A stretch of DNA of 64,000 bases from Lathyrus oleraceus (Eukaryota; Streptophyta; Magnoliopsida; Fabales; Fabaceae): NCBI RefSeq assembly GCF_024323335.1, contig NC_066581.1, positions 300,949,536 to 301,013,535 on the forward strand. Reading direction: 5' to 3'. The notes beneath the pieces were generated by a model, which had not been told where the DNA came from, ran no database searches, and saw only the letters and a program-made list of their open reading frames with translations. Position numbers and translations under genes: made by a program. Positions 12,011 to 24,284 of the stretch are shown in pieces; within the stretch, counting starts at the first letter, position 1, and each line of letters begins with the position of its first letter.

Positions 12011-12552
12011 AATCCATCTTAATGGATTTGTATAACACGTCGGACCTTCTTCCATCTCTTTCTTCATTTCAGAATGTTTACTCAGAACCCAATATAGAGC
12101 TCATGAGAAAACTATATTTCAATTATCTCAAGTTTTCTCGCTATTTCTACTACATTGCCTTCAAGTTCAGGACATCACTCAACCTCCACTCCACTCAAAT
12201 CAATCGAGGTTTCTTATTTTTCAAGTTGTCTCACAATTTGGCAAGTTTTTCATTTCCCTCATTTGTTTTGGTTTATGATGAATACATTAACTAAATATGT
12301 TATTTATGGCTAATTAGGTTGTAGTTAAAAGCATAATGAATTGATTTCTGATACACGCATTGAGATTTTTTCAAGTTTAGAGCGTAGGAGATTGTCTATT
12401 CGTGTTATGCGTTTTTTTGGTTTTTGCTTGGTATGGAAGTTAACTTCCAGATTTTGGATGTTCTACATTGTTTGTTTGATTTTGTCTATTCTTCCCTCTG
12501 GGTTTGAATTATGTTATTAAGATATGATTTTATTGGTTTAATTAAATATAAA

Positions 12553-14423
12553 ATGTCTGACAACCAAGAGAAATTGAGACATGGTAGAGTGATTCAACAT
12601 GCATTCGTTCGAAGGGAAAAAGTTAGACTCTCTCGTCCAGACAATGATGTCAATTCTTTTGATGCAAGAGCATCATCTTCCAGAGTTCATGTGTCTCCAA
12701 CATTGTCCTCCCGGAGACATGAGTCCCATGTTGCTGCCCCGGATGCCCCAGAAGTCCAACCTGATGTTGTCGTTTCTAAAATGTTTTTCCAAGAGACCCT
12801 CAGACACCTCACTACTTTATTTGTATGGAGATCATGCTGCTAGGCACATGTGGGATGGAAAGGTAAAACAAATATATATTTATTCTTTTAAAAATATGTG
12901 TTATAGGATTTTAACTTTTTGACGTTGATGTAGTTTTTTACAGGACTGTGAGTTGTTAAAATGTATCAACCACGATAAGAAGATAGTGAAGTTGACGCAA
13001 CCTGATAAACCATGGTTTCAGGATGTCATACAGCTATTTGGACTGCAAGATTTATGTATAACCAATATACTTTTATTATCTATGGTTGCTTGTCTACTTT
13101 CATCGAGAGATGGCACTCAGAGACTTCTTCATTCCATCTTTCAATTTGTGAGATGTCCATCACATTTGATGATGTGTCATTTCTTCTACATATTCTTATT
13201 AGGGGGAATAATATTAAACTACTATATACTCACTAGACCTGACACATTAGAGACGACATTGAAATATTTGAGAGATGACCTAGGTGATACCCAGTAGAAG
13301 ATAGATGATACCAGAGGATCTCATGTCAAATTGGATTTCTAGAGAGGTGTATAAATACCACCTGGATGCAGGAGTTGAGGTTGATGGTAATGATTCATAG
13401 GTAGCACATCGTAGAGTATGTGCATTGAGTTCATACTTATTGTATCTAGTTGGCACATCCATATTTATGGATAAAGGTGCATACTGTGTTGATATCCTCT
13501 ACCTGAGATACTTCATTGACTTGGAGAGGATTCATGAGTACAATTGGGGGGTCTCTTGCTTGGCTTACCTTTACTCCAAGTTAGGTGAAACTTGTTTATG
13601 AAACACTAGACATATGACAGCAAGCAACACCCTATTTACAGTAATATATTTGTATATTTACTATTACTAATATTTCGAATTACTTATGCTACGTCGTTAC
13701 TAATATTTCATCTGAACCATTTTCAGGCATGGATCCTCCAGCACTGTCCATGCCTCTTTGTCTAGGCATATGTAGGTGACTACGACAAGGCTTTACCACG
13801 TGTGTTTTCCTTTATCCTGCTGATATAGAATGATATGACCGAGTGTTCCAAGTTTGTCTTGACTGTATCACGGAAGATGATATAAACTTCACAACCTATA
13901 GAGATCAGAGTGAGACACGCCCCTTCAATGAGATATCCTTATAGTCTAAATGATTGGTTCATGGGTCACAACTGATGTATCTGCATCTATTTGAGCGAGT
14001 CATTCTCTAGTTCAGATATCTCCAAGGTATTCCTATAGCCCCCATCGTTGATGTTCCTCCTACAGTTTGTCGTAGAAATATTGATGAGTATTTGTGGAGT
14101 ACCATGACCATCTGGTCCCAAAGAATGTATGTAGTGTGTCAAATCCTTAGGCATGAAGTATTACATACGACTACATTCAATGGTTTTTTAGAATTTCACA
14201 TCCTTACATGACATCGGATGTAGAGGGAGATCCACCTAGGTCATCTCATCAAAAGATATTATAAGAGGAGCGAGATAGGGATGACCATGACGTTGATGTG
14301 TTGTTGAGAGTGGGCATAGATAGAGGAGAGTTTCAAGAAGGAAGTTTTGATAGGACCACTATAGAGGCCATGATACTCGAAGCAAGGAATGTCTTGCAGT
14401 ATAAGAGGCAGAGGAGAAACTAG
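12553..14423 (+). pseudogene. Plant mobile domain (MAIN-LIKE type) pseudogene, copy 1
   Basis: It opens with an ATG frame (SDNQEKLRHGRVIQHAFVRR), typical of the N-terminus of the plant mobile domain (PMD, aminotransferase-like) family found in MAIN-LIKE proteins and in transposons. The diagnostic segment is at 13012-13236, in another frame: RWHSETSSFHLSICEMSITF followed by DDVSFLLH.LIRG, i.e. the GEMT-TLDDVS-LL-LPI-G core. Further pieces near 13840-14190 (LDCITEDDINF, EYLWSTMTIWSQRM) fit the C-terminal part. An intron-like break lies between 12843 and 12940 (AG|GTAAAA, then TTTTTTACAG). Several frameshifts and stops make it non-functional. Whether it was a free gene or TE cargo is unknown. 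Confidence 0.75.
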
Positions 14424-15229
14424 GGGTCAGATATACACAGTAGTTGACTTCTTCTTTGTATTTTGATCATTTGTATTTTGATAATTTGTATTTTAGTTTG
14501 TATTTTGTGAATAATACATGGTTTGCATTTTGACTTAATATATGATATTTTGATTGAATTACATAAGTGATGGTTTAATTGAATAAAAGTTATGTATACT
14601 TTGTATAAGTGGCTTAAAATATAAGGTTTACTAATATATATCAAAGTTATAGCAAAAATACTGCCAAGAAGGGAAATTTATTGTCCTGGGGGTTAATACA
14701 AAACTTAACTTCCTTAATATTCATTGATTTATGAAATAAATGCATTATCATTAGTTCAAAATGTGTCAAAGGGTTAGTTTGGAACTTAACTTACAGAGAT
14801 TAACTTCGATATTATTTTTAGCAAAATGGAGGTGGCTCACTTACGAAGTGTTTTGGTGTGTATGAAGAGCGTACGAAGATTAACTTTTATACTATTCCAA
14901 AGACACTTTGGATTTTCTTAAGGGTGACTCTTCACCACTAAGGGTGATTAGAGAAATCCCTTTTTTCAAGTGGGATATTTTTCAAAGATGACTCAAATGA
15001 CATGAAAACAAATAGGGGGCTACTTTGTACACCCCATGGGGGTACTAGCGTACCCTAGTGAAATCCATAAATGCTCTTTTAATTTGGAAATGCATCTCTA
15101 GACGTACCCAGAATACACACACCTTAACACTTTGTAAGTGAGCAACGCCCATTTTGCCCAAAATTAAGTCCGAAGATGCATCTTCGTATCATTGTTAGGG
15201 TGACTCCGTAAGTGTACTTTCGTAATAAC
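14424..15229. other. Spacer between the two mobile-domain copies
   Basis: No gene. It contains scattered motifs that recur around both copies (GATGCATCT, GCATCTC.AGACG, GGGTGACTC), so it is probably non-coding sequence of the same element family. Confidence 0.4.
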
Positions 15230-16605
15230 CTTGATTTCAAAAGTCGGTGATTTTCATCGAGATGCATCTCCGGACGAGTTTTAATTCATATATTTTGCGC
15301 CAAACTTCCTCATTCCTTCTTCTTCATTTGTTACACTTTCAATACACCAAAAGTGCTCGTGAGAAAATTGCAACTATGTCATTTTCAAGCTTGAGCGCTA
15401 CTTCTACCTCATTTCATTCAATCTCATGACATACACTTCATTCCATTCAAGCTTTCTCAACTATTCACATTTGGTAAGTTTCTCCTCACTTTCTTTTTTG
15501 AGATGCCATGCATGCATTAGTTAATAGGTTGTTTAAGGTACATTATGATGTAGTTACGTTCGTAATAGGTATTTTGTTGAAACATGCATTCACATTTTTT
15601 TAAGATTAGGGCATACGGAATATGTTGGGTTTATGTGTTTCCTTCCATTTTTGTGTTTTTGGTTTACAAAAATGCATCACCAGGATTTTTCAATTTTTGA
15701 TTTTTTTTTCTTTCAAAATTATGGATATGTAGTTCCGTAATTTCTCTACACACATTAACATGTTTGATTTTTCATGTCTGCCATATGGGTTTGACTTTGA
15801 TATGATTTTCTAGTTTTATTATAGGTACAATGGTTGAAAACTAAGACAGATTGAGGCACGGTCGAGTGGTGCAACATGCATCAGTTTGTAAGAAGAGGGT
15901 CAGACCCTCACGGCCACCAGTTGGTACGACTTCATTTGATCCTGAATCGTTAACTTCTCGAGATCACATGTCTCTGGCGTCGTCTTCCAGGAGGTATGTT
16001 TTCTTTGCTTCACATGTTGCCCCTAAAGCCTAACAGGAGGAACATGTTGTTGCTTTCATTCTTGATAGTTTTTCAAGAGGCTCAAACGACACCTCCCTAC
16101 TTCGTCGACAGACCATACTGCTAGGCATGCGTGAGAAAAATAGATAACATAAATATTTAATTGTTTATATATTATATATTTTATACTAATTGAATAGATT
16201 GATGTTGTTGTATTTTTTTTATAGTTCCGTAAAATTGTGAAAAGCATAAACCATAACAGAAAGATTTTGAATCTGTCACAACATGAAGAGGCATGATTTC
16301 AAGAAGGACTGCATGTATCTAGGCTGTAAGGTTTATGTGTGAAACAATTTTACGGAACTATAAAAAAATCCAACAACATAAGTCTATTCAATTAGTATAA
16401 AACATATATAATATAGGCATTTATAGAGAGATGACACTTGAAAACATCATCTTTTCATATTTCTATTGGTGAGATGTTCATCACCCAAAACGTGTTGTCG
16501 GTCTACCGACGTATTGCAACGCTTGTGTGATATACCCAAAAGAGAAGAGATTTTAAGGAAGACAATTCTGATATGGCCACTTTACAAAAGAGACAAAAGA
16601 GAAAC
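15230..16605 (+). pseudogene. Plant mobile domain pseudogene, copy 2 (truncated)
   Basis: The leader (15230-15475) resembles that of copy 1 and carries a good 5' splice donor (TTTGGTAAGT, about 15472). A coding start at 15830 (ATGGTTGAAAAC, then an in-frame stop) is followed by RLRHGRVVQHASVCKKRV, homologous to the copy 1 N-terminus. A second exon begins near 16224 (ATAGTTCCGTAAAATTGTG). The PMD core (GEM..TLDDVS) is missing; after about 16330 the sequence is an inverted duplicate of its own intron-exon junction. Clearly dead. Confidence 0.65.
16171..16412. repeat. Inverted repeat over an intron-exon boundary
   Basis: Arm 1 (16171-16238) and arm 2 (16344-16412) are reverse complements with few mismatches (core TATAGTTCCGTAAAATTGT against ACAATTTTACGGAACTATA), separated by about 105 bp. 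The repeated unit covers the end of an intron and the start of an exon of the PMD pseudogene. Confidence 0.9.
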
Positions 16606-16773
16606 TGGGAGTTAGTTTTACACATTAGTTGATTTTTATTTGTATTTTAATAACAATTGTATTTTTTATATTTTCTAAACAAATTATGCATCACGGTAAT
16701 GTTTTCGATTAATTAATTAATATTTGTATTATTGTTTGAACTTATATATGACATCCTAGAGTTACATTAATTG

Positions 16774-16871
16774 TATGGTATTATGTATGATGTCTTTAGT
16801 AAAAATGGCCTAAAATATACAAATATGGTATTATGTATGATGTCTTTAGTAAAAATGGCCTAAAATATATG
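16774..16871. repeat. 50-bp perfect tandem duplication
   Basis: TATGGTATTATGTATGATGT...CCTAAAATATA occurs at 16774-16823 and again at 16824-16871 with essentially no differences, so it is recent. Confidence 0.95.
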
Positions 16872-17775
16872 TTTGTCTAAAATAATATCAATTTCAAGAT
16901 AAACTTGCTATCTAAGACTGATGTTCTCCAATATGAGGGTTTTCTAGAAATGCACTTCTAAAATATCCACTAAACTATGCAAATACTCTTCCGTCAACTC
17001 AATACTTTCAAGGGTTAGTCTAAGATGCACTCAAAGACTCCCCTTGCAAATATGCATCTCCAGGTCTTTTTTTTTGTTGCTAAAATGGAATGCATGGCTC
17101 ACTTATGAAGTGAGAGTGAAATTAAAGTGCGTCCAATTATGCACTTTCAGAATTTAGCGAGAGTATTTTCAGGTTTCCACAGAATAATCCTTCGACCCAT
17201 GGGGTGGGAAAAGTAAGGCCCAAAAAATAAGTACTAACCTTATAAATATTTTAAACTAACATGCACTCTAGCCAAGTGAAAATGATGTAGTAAAGCAGTG
17301 AATTTCATTTAAAATAAGTATTTGAAGTTCAAACCAAATTTCCAGTTATTTCCCAACACAACCACCATTTTCACTCATGACTAGAAAATTGAAAAGAGTA
17401 ATATCACCGTGGTGCAGTAAACATGAACAAGATTTTTAAATGAAAATGCCCTGTATAATAATAGCTAGCAACATGTGCGATAATTCCTCTTCCAAAGTTA
17501 CTAACAATTTACTATTCTCGAATTACCTCTTCATTCAATTCCGACTAATTAGCAGCATAGCACAATCAAAGTCAACAAAACCATCTATGTCTGTACAAAC
17601 TATTAGTCATGAAAACTCGGAAGACCGAAGAAGTCAAAGCAGCAACACAAGGACTAGTCCCTTTTTCACCTCATCCTAGTTTTCTCATTCATCTTTTTTC
17701 CAGGATATCATGCCTTTAAGCATATATTGGTTGTCAGCACTAGCATATGATGCTAGTATATTTATATATACTAGT
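16872..17775. other. Non-coding flank of the WD40 gene
   Basis: No gene on either strand. The 79-codon frame at 17440-17679 has no recognisable motif. The part next to 17776 is expected to hold the 3' UTR of the minus-strand WD40 gene, but I could not fix a polyadenylation site. Confidence 0.45.
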
Positions 17776-20700
17776 TCATGATGGAGCTGCCCACAACTTC
17801 ACTTTCTTGTCAACACTGGCCGTGGCTAAAACCAAGACTTGTTCTTTTCCTGAAAAATGAAGCAATAGTGTTTTATATGCAAAAATTACATGTTAGTAGT
17901 CTAGGCATAACTACTATGGATATTGGCTAAAACCAAGACTCGTTCTTTTCCTGAAAAATGAAGCAATAGTGTTTTATATGCAAAAACTACATGTTAGTAG
18001 TCTAGGCATAACTACTATGGATATACAAACACATATTAAATCACAACAACCGCCAAGTTTATACTACATGTTTTCACTGCCAAAACATGATGTTAATTAT
18101 TTATAAACATGATGTTATATATTTATTGTGCTCAGCCAACAACAACAAAGTAACAAAGTGGATTCTTAATCGCCCAACATTTTGTCCTGTACAACATCGC
18201 AAGTCTTACCGCAGTCCGATAAAATTTAATATAGTTGGATATTTATTTATTGTGTTTAGCCCCAACATTTAACAAATATATGTAAAATCAAAAAGAGTAG
18301 AGAAGGATTAGAAGCTGCACCTATTGGAATAGTTTTAGGCCCCCATGAAATGCCTGTAATGTCACCTGCAAGTGAAGAAAATAATCAATTATTGGAGGAT
18401 CATAAATGGTTTAAGTATTTGATTTTTTTATACAAAAATGTAAGAATAAGAAATATAAAAGATTCAATTCTTGGGTATACATACCATCGTGAGCTTTTTC
18501 AGCTGTATCCAAAACCTTTCCAGTCTCAACACTTAACCACTGCAATGTAGAACCATGGGTTGCAGCCAAAAATTTACCATCAGGTGAAATACTGAGGCGA
18601 TCATAGTGCAATGCAGTGCCGGTAGAATCACGAAGAGGAATTGGGAACACCTTCAGTGTCTTGGGATCCTCATCCATATGATAGCGAACTTCAAGATACA
18701 AGGACAAATACAATGAAACAAAATGATATAATTAACAACCCAACCCCTCAGAAACGAAACCAATTTGACAAGTGAAAAAAAAATCAAATTTTGCTTACCG
18801 TTGATATTCCATATTCTCAAGGAACCATCCTTAGATGCTGTAATTATTTGCTCAGAGTTTGGAGAAAAGCATAACCAAGTCACTGCACTCTGAACAATGG
18901 GAAGTAATAAAATCATTGATCATATCAAATAAATAATAGATTACAATGAAGACCTTATGAAGAAAGGAGTGTGTTCATAAACAAATTTTATTTCATTTTC
19001 TTGAGCAAGTTAAACAATGTCACTGAGTGTTATTTCTTCTTTCTGCCTCAGGGAAATATAGCATTTAGTTATACAACTGAATACATTTGATTTAGAACTT
19101 GGAGGAATTTAGAATAAGATAAAAGCAGTGCAAACATTATAGCAGTTATATTGCTTCCATGGAAGACGACTCCAGCATAAAATTTACTATTAATTTTCTA
19201 AACCGTGAGTCATGCTTGTATTTCTCATGGTTTAATACTTAAGAGCATGGCTTATGTGTTTATTCTGCCTATAAAGAATAAAGAACTTCTCCACCTCTTC
19301 AACATCATCTTAAACCTCATAAATATAATTATGTTATAATGCTTCTTACAAGGCAGGGTATGACAGCAACTTGTGTACCACCATTAAAAGACGTACACTT
19401 TGATCTGAACCCTTCTCTAAAAGCTCCTTTATTTTATAACCTCCAAATGCAACCATTTGATCATTCAAACCCTAGCGCGATAATGTTTCTCAACTTGGGT
19501 GGTCATGCTTTCTCAAGGTATGGCTTTGCAATCTATGCAAAGCCATCTATTCTACTAGATTTCTTATAAAGAAGAAATCAATCTCAGAGTATCCCAACTC
19601 ACTTTTATACAGGATAAGATAAGATGCTCTTGTTTTCTAAAACAAATGTTAGCTATCATAAATCAAATTACATGGAAAACAGCATAAAACCACTCGCATG
19701 ATTGAAAGTACAATGCATTAGAAAGAAAATATAATGCATTAGACAAAATATATTTAATTTTTTCGACTTGCAAAATTTATCCATCAAGTCAAAACCAGGC
19801 TTAATAAGAAATTTAAATAACCGGAAAAATCGTAGAACTAGATTTAAACCTTGTGCCCCTTAAGCTGCATAACATTTGAAACTTCCTTCACAGATCCATC
19901 CTTTGCATATACAATCTCCCAGACCTGCAAGACATTGTAAGCAAGCAATACTTAAGAACATATAAATAAGCATAAATAACAGGGAACAACTTTTGGTGGC
20001 ATAAATAGGTCGCAACCAAATAGTAGGGAAGGGATCATTAGTGCCAGAACCTTTTGCATTACTTCAAAACATAATCTAAGATTGCTGGCATAAAAAACTT
20101 TTAAGTGCCTATATTATACACCTATTTCAGTTTCGGCCCCTATAGAAAGTCCTTGCCGGTTTGAGTCCCTATTATTATTATCAAGGTTGTCAAGATCAGA
20201 ATCTTGCATAAGATCTGGACTCGGGAGAGGATAGTAAGATCGTAAATTCAGGCACATTTTTAAGGGCATGCCAAGGCACCATTTATTGACTACTAGCAAC
20301 TAGGAAGTACTTTTGCCTATGACAGGAAGATCGTTGCAGGGGACTCTTTTTTTAGAGTAGAAAACAGGGACCTTTGAGTTAATTCAAATGCAAAAAGGTA
20401 TTGACGGTGGCCTTGAGGGTGCCTCAAAGTGGGATCCGATTGGAAGAAATTGTCTCATGTTGTTTGAACAGAGCAACAAGAAATAGTAACGACAAAGGTT
20501 TAAACCCAAGAGTGAATACCATTGAAGGGAAAATGGGAGGCCAGAAGCAGTTATTAACACTGTAACTCTTGATGCCAATACGCAACCTTTGGGGTTTCTT
20601 ACCATCCTTGGATAATTACAAAGATCTTGTTTTACCCTTTTTCTATCTATTTTCCTTCTTATGCCCAATCTTTTCACTTGTTTTTCTACTAGAATAGATG

Positions 20701-23700
20701 AAAACCCACATCTTGAGTTTCAATTCGTTTTTATCATTGGCCACGATGGAAAATTGATTGGGCCCAAATTGAATATTAACCATTCATAAAACTTAAGTAC
20801 AAAAGGTCACATTGTGTAAAGGGTGATAGAGAAACACAAGGATAACTAGACAGGGGAGGTGATTCCGTGATTAAAGATTCAAAAGCATGAACGTAATATC
20901 TGAGTCAGTTAACGTCCTTTCCGTGTTGCTTTTTTTCTTCATTTTTTCATTTGAATAGTAATAAACAAATGCATAGGGGAATTTTCAAGGCTAACACCAA
21001 ATGGAATAAAACCTAATGGACACAGTCTCATTGCTAAGTTGAGGGCGAGGACTAAATCTGGATTCCAACTGGCAAATTGAGCTATAAAAAGATGTGAGAG
21101 GCTCCCTAAAGGCTGTATCCTATTTCATACTATATTGTCATGCAACTAGTTATGTGTGAGTGTCTGGGCGTATACATCAAAGATAAGCATATCCAAATGA
21201 ATTAAATAGAAACTCGCCTTAACATCTGCAGTAAACGCTGCAGCTGCAATGAAGCGCCCATTGGGAGATATAGTAGCCATGTTATTTTTAAGTTGATTTG
21301 TATCCACATGCCCCAAACTCTTCCCAGTTTTTCCATGCCAAAGAATGATGTCAGTCCCTGAATTTGGAATCAAATGTTAGGATAGAGATTGTAGAAAGTC
21401 ATTATTGAACATAATGTTGCGGTGTCACAATCGTGATAACAATTTCATAAGCAATTCCCAATGAAAGTAAAAAGAACAGAGCATTTATTTAGAGCAGCAC
21501 AAACCTCACACAATAACCAAAATTTAGTTAATAATTTTATGTTTATTATTCAGAAGATTCTTTTGCAGCTGAAACTTTTCCAGTATTTAGTGACCAAATA
21601 TCTAAGGTAGAAGGAACGGAAACATAAAATCCAAATCCGTTCATATTTGCTGCATACTATTAGGTGAGAAGAACCTATTATATAGATCACAAAAAACATT
21701 ATCTTCTTGTTCTAATGTGGGATGAAACATCAAGATACCTTCTGAACACGAGGCAATTAATGCACTTCCATCAGCACTGCCATAAGTGGCGGAGGTTCCA
21801 AACATTGTAATTATTGCTTTTTTATCATGAACTTTGTGATGTTCCCACTTAATCTCTGGGAGAGGAAGCTTTGTTTGTGGCTTATCTTCAGAAGCTTTAG
21901 GTTTCTCTTCCGCATACATGTACAATGAACAACCAGTGAGACTGTGTGATGACACTACAATGGAGGATGCATCATCAGAAAACGTAACTGCAGTTGGATG
22001 ACCTCCAGGAGGTAAATTAATTCTATGGAACCTGCAACAGAGTTAAGAAAATAAAATTTAAGCAAATAGAATATGATTGACATAAGTTGATCAAGAGGCT
22101 GTTGAAATTACTTGAAACTTTTACTCGAAGCATCCTCCAACTTGAATACTCTCACCACTCCATCAGCACAAGCTGTTTGCACAAATTATATAGAGTAAGA
22201 TTGTAAGAGAAGAGGTCCATAAAAAACGTTCAAAAAGCCATACAAGTAAAATTAAAAACAAGACAAATTGAACAACTAGGAGTATTATGTCATAATTAAT
22301 ACTCATAGAAGCCTAACCGGACGTCCGGAAGCAAGAATGATAGATAAAAAATACAAATCAACAAATGTAATTACTTGGTGAAAATAAGGCATAAAATTAA
22401 ATGTTGGCCAATTTTATGTTTACAGCTGGTTTCATTTGGCCAGCTTTTAGTGGATTTCCATTTTCCCATTTCCCTCAACTTCAACGGTATTTCTTTTATG
22501 AAGAGATATTGAATAACTATGCTGTATCATAAACAATGTTAGCAAATTAAGCAACCCCCTCTGAATTCCAATCTTGGATTAGATACATGTTCCTGTTCGC
22601 GGTGAATCTGCTTTATGAAAAGAGAGGAGAGCTTATGCTGCTAAACTCAAAAATAGAACATGTCTACTTCGCAATGAACTTAATCAAAGTGGGCAAGGGA
22701 GGGAGAGGCTCTTTATTCTCTGTAACACAAATGAAGAAACCAATGGCAACGGGGAGCAGGAGAGACAAAGTTTGGTAATACCGTGAGAGATAAAATTAAG
22801 GAGATGTTTGGGATAGCCAATAATTTTTGCACGAGCAGAAGCCTATATGCTATGAAGCACCGACACAGACAACATTGGACACTGACTCAAGTAAACTTAG
22901 CGAGGGCCATATGTGATCATTTTCTTGAAGGTTGATGAAATCATAATATGGTAGTAACCATAAACATCACTATATATATCTCCGGTTGATGAAATCGTGA
23001 TAGTAGTATCTAGAAACATAAACTACAAATGTCTTTATATGAATAAATATATGTTTAAATACCTGTTGCTAAGTTGCGGCCATCGGGAGAGAAGCTTAGC
23101 CCTGTAACTACATCACCATGGCCTTTCAAGGTATTCAAATCCAACGGATGATGTCGCTTGCTTTGATCCTTATGTTCCAAAAACAAAAGGTTAAGCCAAC
23201 CAAAAACCAAACAACAAAATAAATCACAAAAAGTCACTGATTCCCAAAATACAATGTGTTTCATTTCTTCAACAAAACAGCACAATGACAGCTGAAAAGT
23301 GAAGACCCAACGCAACAACTTAAGGTCCTTAAGCATCAGCAACACCCATGTATTGATAAAATCTATAATTTCTCATCAATCATCAGATATTAACTTAAAC
23401 TTCCACAAAACAATACCTAGTAAACACTTGAAGAAGCATTCAAACAACACCAATCCAAACTTGAGACTACATGCATGCATAGATTCACTTTTGGGAGAGC
23501 CAAAAGTGATTATGAAGACTTAAATGAATCTGTGTATGCTTGTAAGTTTTCAATTAGAGCTGATTTTGTCCCTAGAATTGATTTTAACTTGAAGCTAAAA
23601 TTTGTAGTTTTTGCTTTCAAACATGATTTCTACATTTAAATTTATTATTCAACTCACTTTCACCTAATAGTATTCACACAAAAATCAATTTACCTTAAAC

Positions 23701-24225
23701 TCACTTTAACAAAAAATAATTTTACAAAATTAAAAACAAATCTGTCATCAAATTAACCAAAACCCTAAAAGGAAAAGCAAGTATCTGAATTGGAATCACA
23801 CAATCTTCCCAAACAACAAATCAATAATAATTTACAGTTTCCATACAACACCCCACTTTCATAATCTAAACCAGTCATTCCTAAACTTATATATTACTCA
23901 ATACACAACACCACCATATATAATCAACCATGCATATCAAATCTCATAAATCACTTACAGAACTACAAAACATAATAACAGCAAAAACAAATTGAAAGTG
24001 GGAAAGGAAAATGACCTTGTCAGAGGAATGGTGTTTAGGGTTAGACTTTTTATTAGGGAGGGGTTTTGAAGAGGAAGTGATTGGATTGGGATTTGGATTT
24101 GGATTCACATTTGCGATGGATCGGACTTCGGATTGGCGTTTCCGGTAATAGGTGTTGAAGAAGAGGAGGGCAATGATGGTACCAAGAAGAAGCGAAAACG
24201 CAACAATGGGTAACAGTTCATCCAT
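17776..24225 (-). CDS. Transducin beta-like protein 2 (TBL2-type) WD40 protein, ten exons
   Basis: Minus-strand gene, fully traced by eye. Exons: 24225-24016, 23168-23063, 22172-22112, 22031-21739, 21357-21218, 19924-19850, 18889-18799, 18688-18485, 18365-18321, 17849-17776; 1299 nt including TGA, 432 codons, with phase conserved at every junction. Residues about 5-24 form one hydrophobic segment (LPIVAFSLLLGTIIALLFF) followed by basic YYRKR, suggesting an N-terminal membrane anchor. A low-complexity NPNPNPNP/SSS linker follows, then WD40 blades from about residue 80: LKGHGDVVTGLSFSPDG, LKGHKSAVTWLCFSP...DGSLRIWNI, LSISPDGKFLAATHG and a last ATASVDKKVKLWAA. This order matches animal TBL2 (ER-anchored WD40) and its plant relatives. 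The plant function is not established to my knowledge. All introns are GT-AG except intron 5 (GC-AG). No frameshift or internal stop. Confidence 0.93.
17823..18024 (-). repeat. 101-bp tandem duplication of the last splice acceptor
   Basis: 17823-17923 and 17924-18024 are tandem copies with two visible mismatches. Each contains the 3' splice site TTTTTCAG followed by the first 27 nt of exon 10. On the transcript the copy at 17924-18024 comes first, so splicing meets a duplicate acceptor (exon start 17950) before the true one (exon start 17849). Confidence 0.95.
19925..21217 (-). other. GC-AG intron 5 of the WD40 gene
   Basis: The donor reads AAG|GCGAGT at 21218/21217 and the acceptor TTGCAG at 19926/19925. 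Only this junction joins ...AAAFTADVK to VWEIVYAK in phase. At 1293 nt it is the longest intron. Short frames inside it (20114-20299, 20384-20677) have no recognisable domain. A small TE remnant is possible but not identified. Confidence 0.85.
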
Positions 24226-24276
24226 TTTCTGATCGGAGATTTGATTAAGGTTTTGGGTGAAAATGGAAATGGCGGG

Positions 24277-24284
24277 CTTTTATA
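24277..24284 (-). promoter_or_regulatory. TATA box of the WD40 gene
   Basis: TATAAAAG on minus, 52 nt upstream of the ATG at 24225. Transcription would start around 24250, giving a 5' UTR of about 20-30 nt. The ATG context AAAATGGA is good for plants. Position and sequence fit a core promoter; no other element was identified. Confidence 0.55.

Larger units (their letters stand above)
11390..12170 (+). repeat. Duplicated leader of the mobile-domain element
   Basis: Two direct copies of a leader block, about 11400-11560 and 12022-12170, share CTTCCATCTC, AATGTTTACTCAGAA and TCATGAGAAAACTATATTTC. The second runs on into the pseudogene at 12553. A third, more diverged copy of the block precedes the second pseudogene (about 15290-15475). 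The short ORFs over them have no recognisable domain. The leader probably contained a 5' UTR intron: the donor is TTTGGTAAGT at about 15472, and the corresponding site near 12240 is TTTGGCAAGT. Confidence 0.65.

Noticed and set aside
16774..16871. CRISPR-like or satellite array
   Set aside because: Only two adjacent 50-bp copies without spacers; a simple tandem duplication in a plant genome.
20114..20677. Minus-strand frames in intron 5 of the WD40 gene
   Set aside because: No domain, splice context or similarity to the gene; probably intronic noise or an unidentified repeat remnant.
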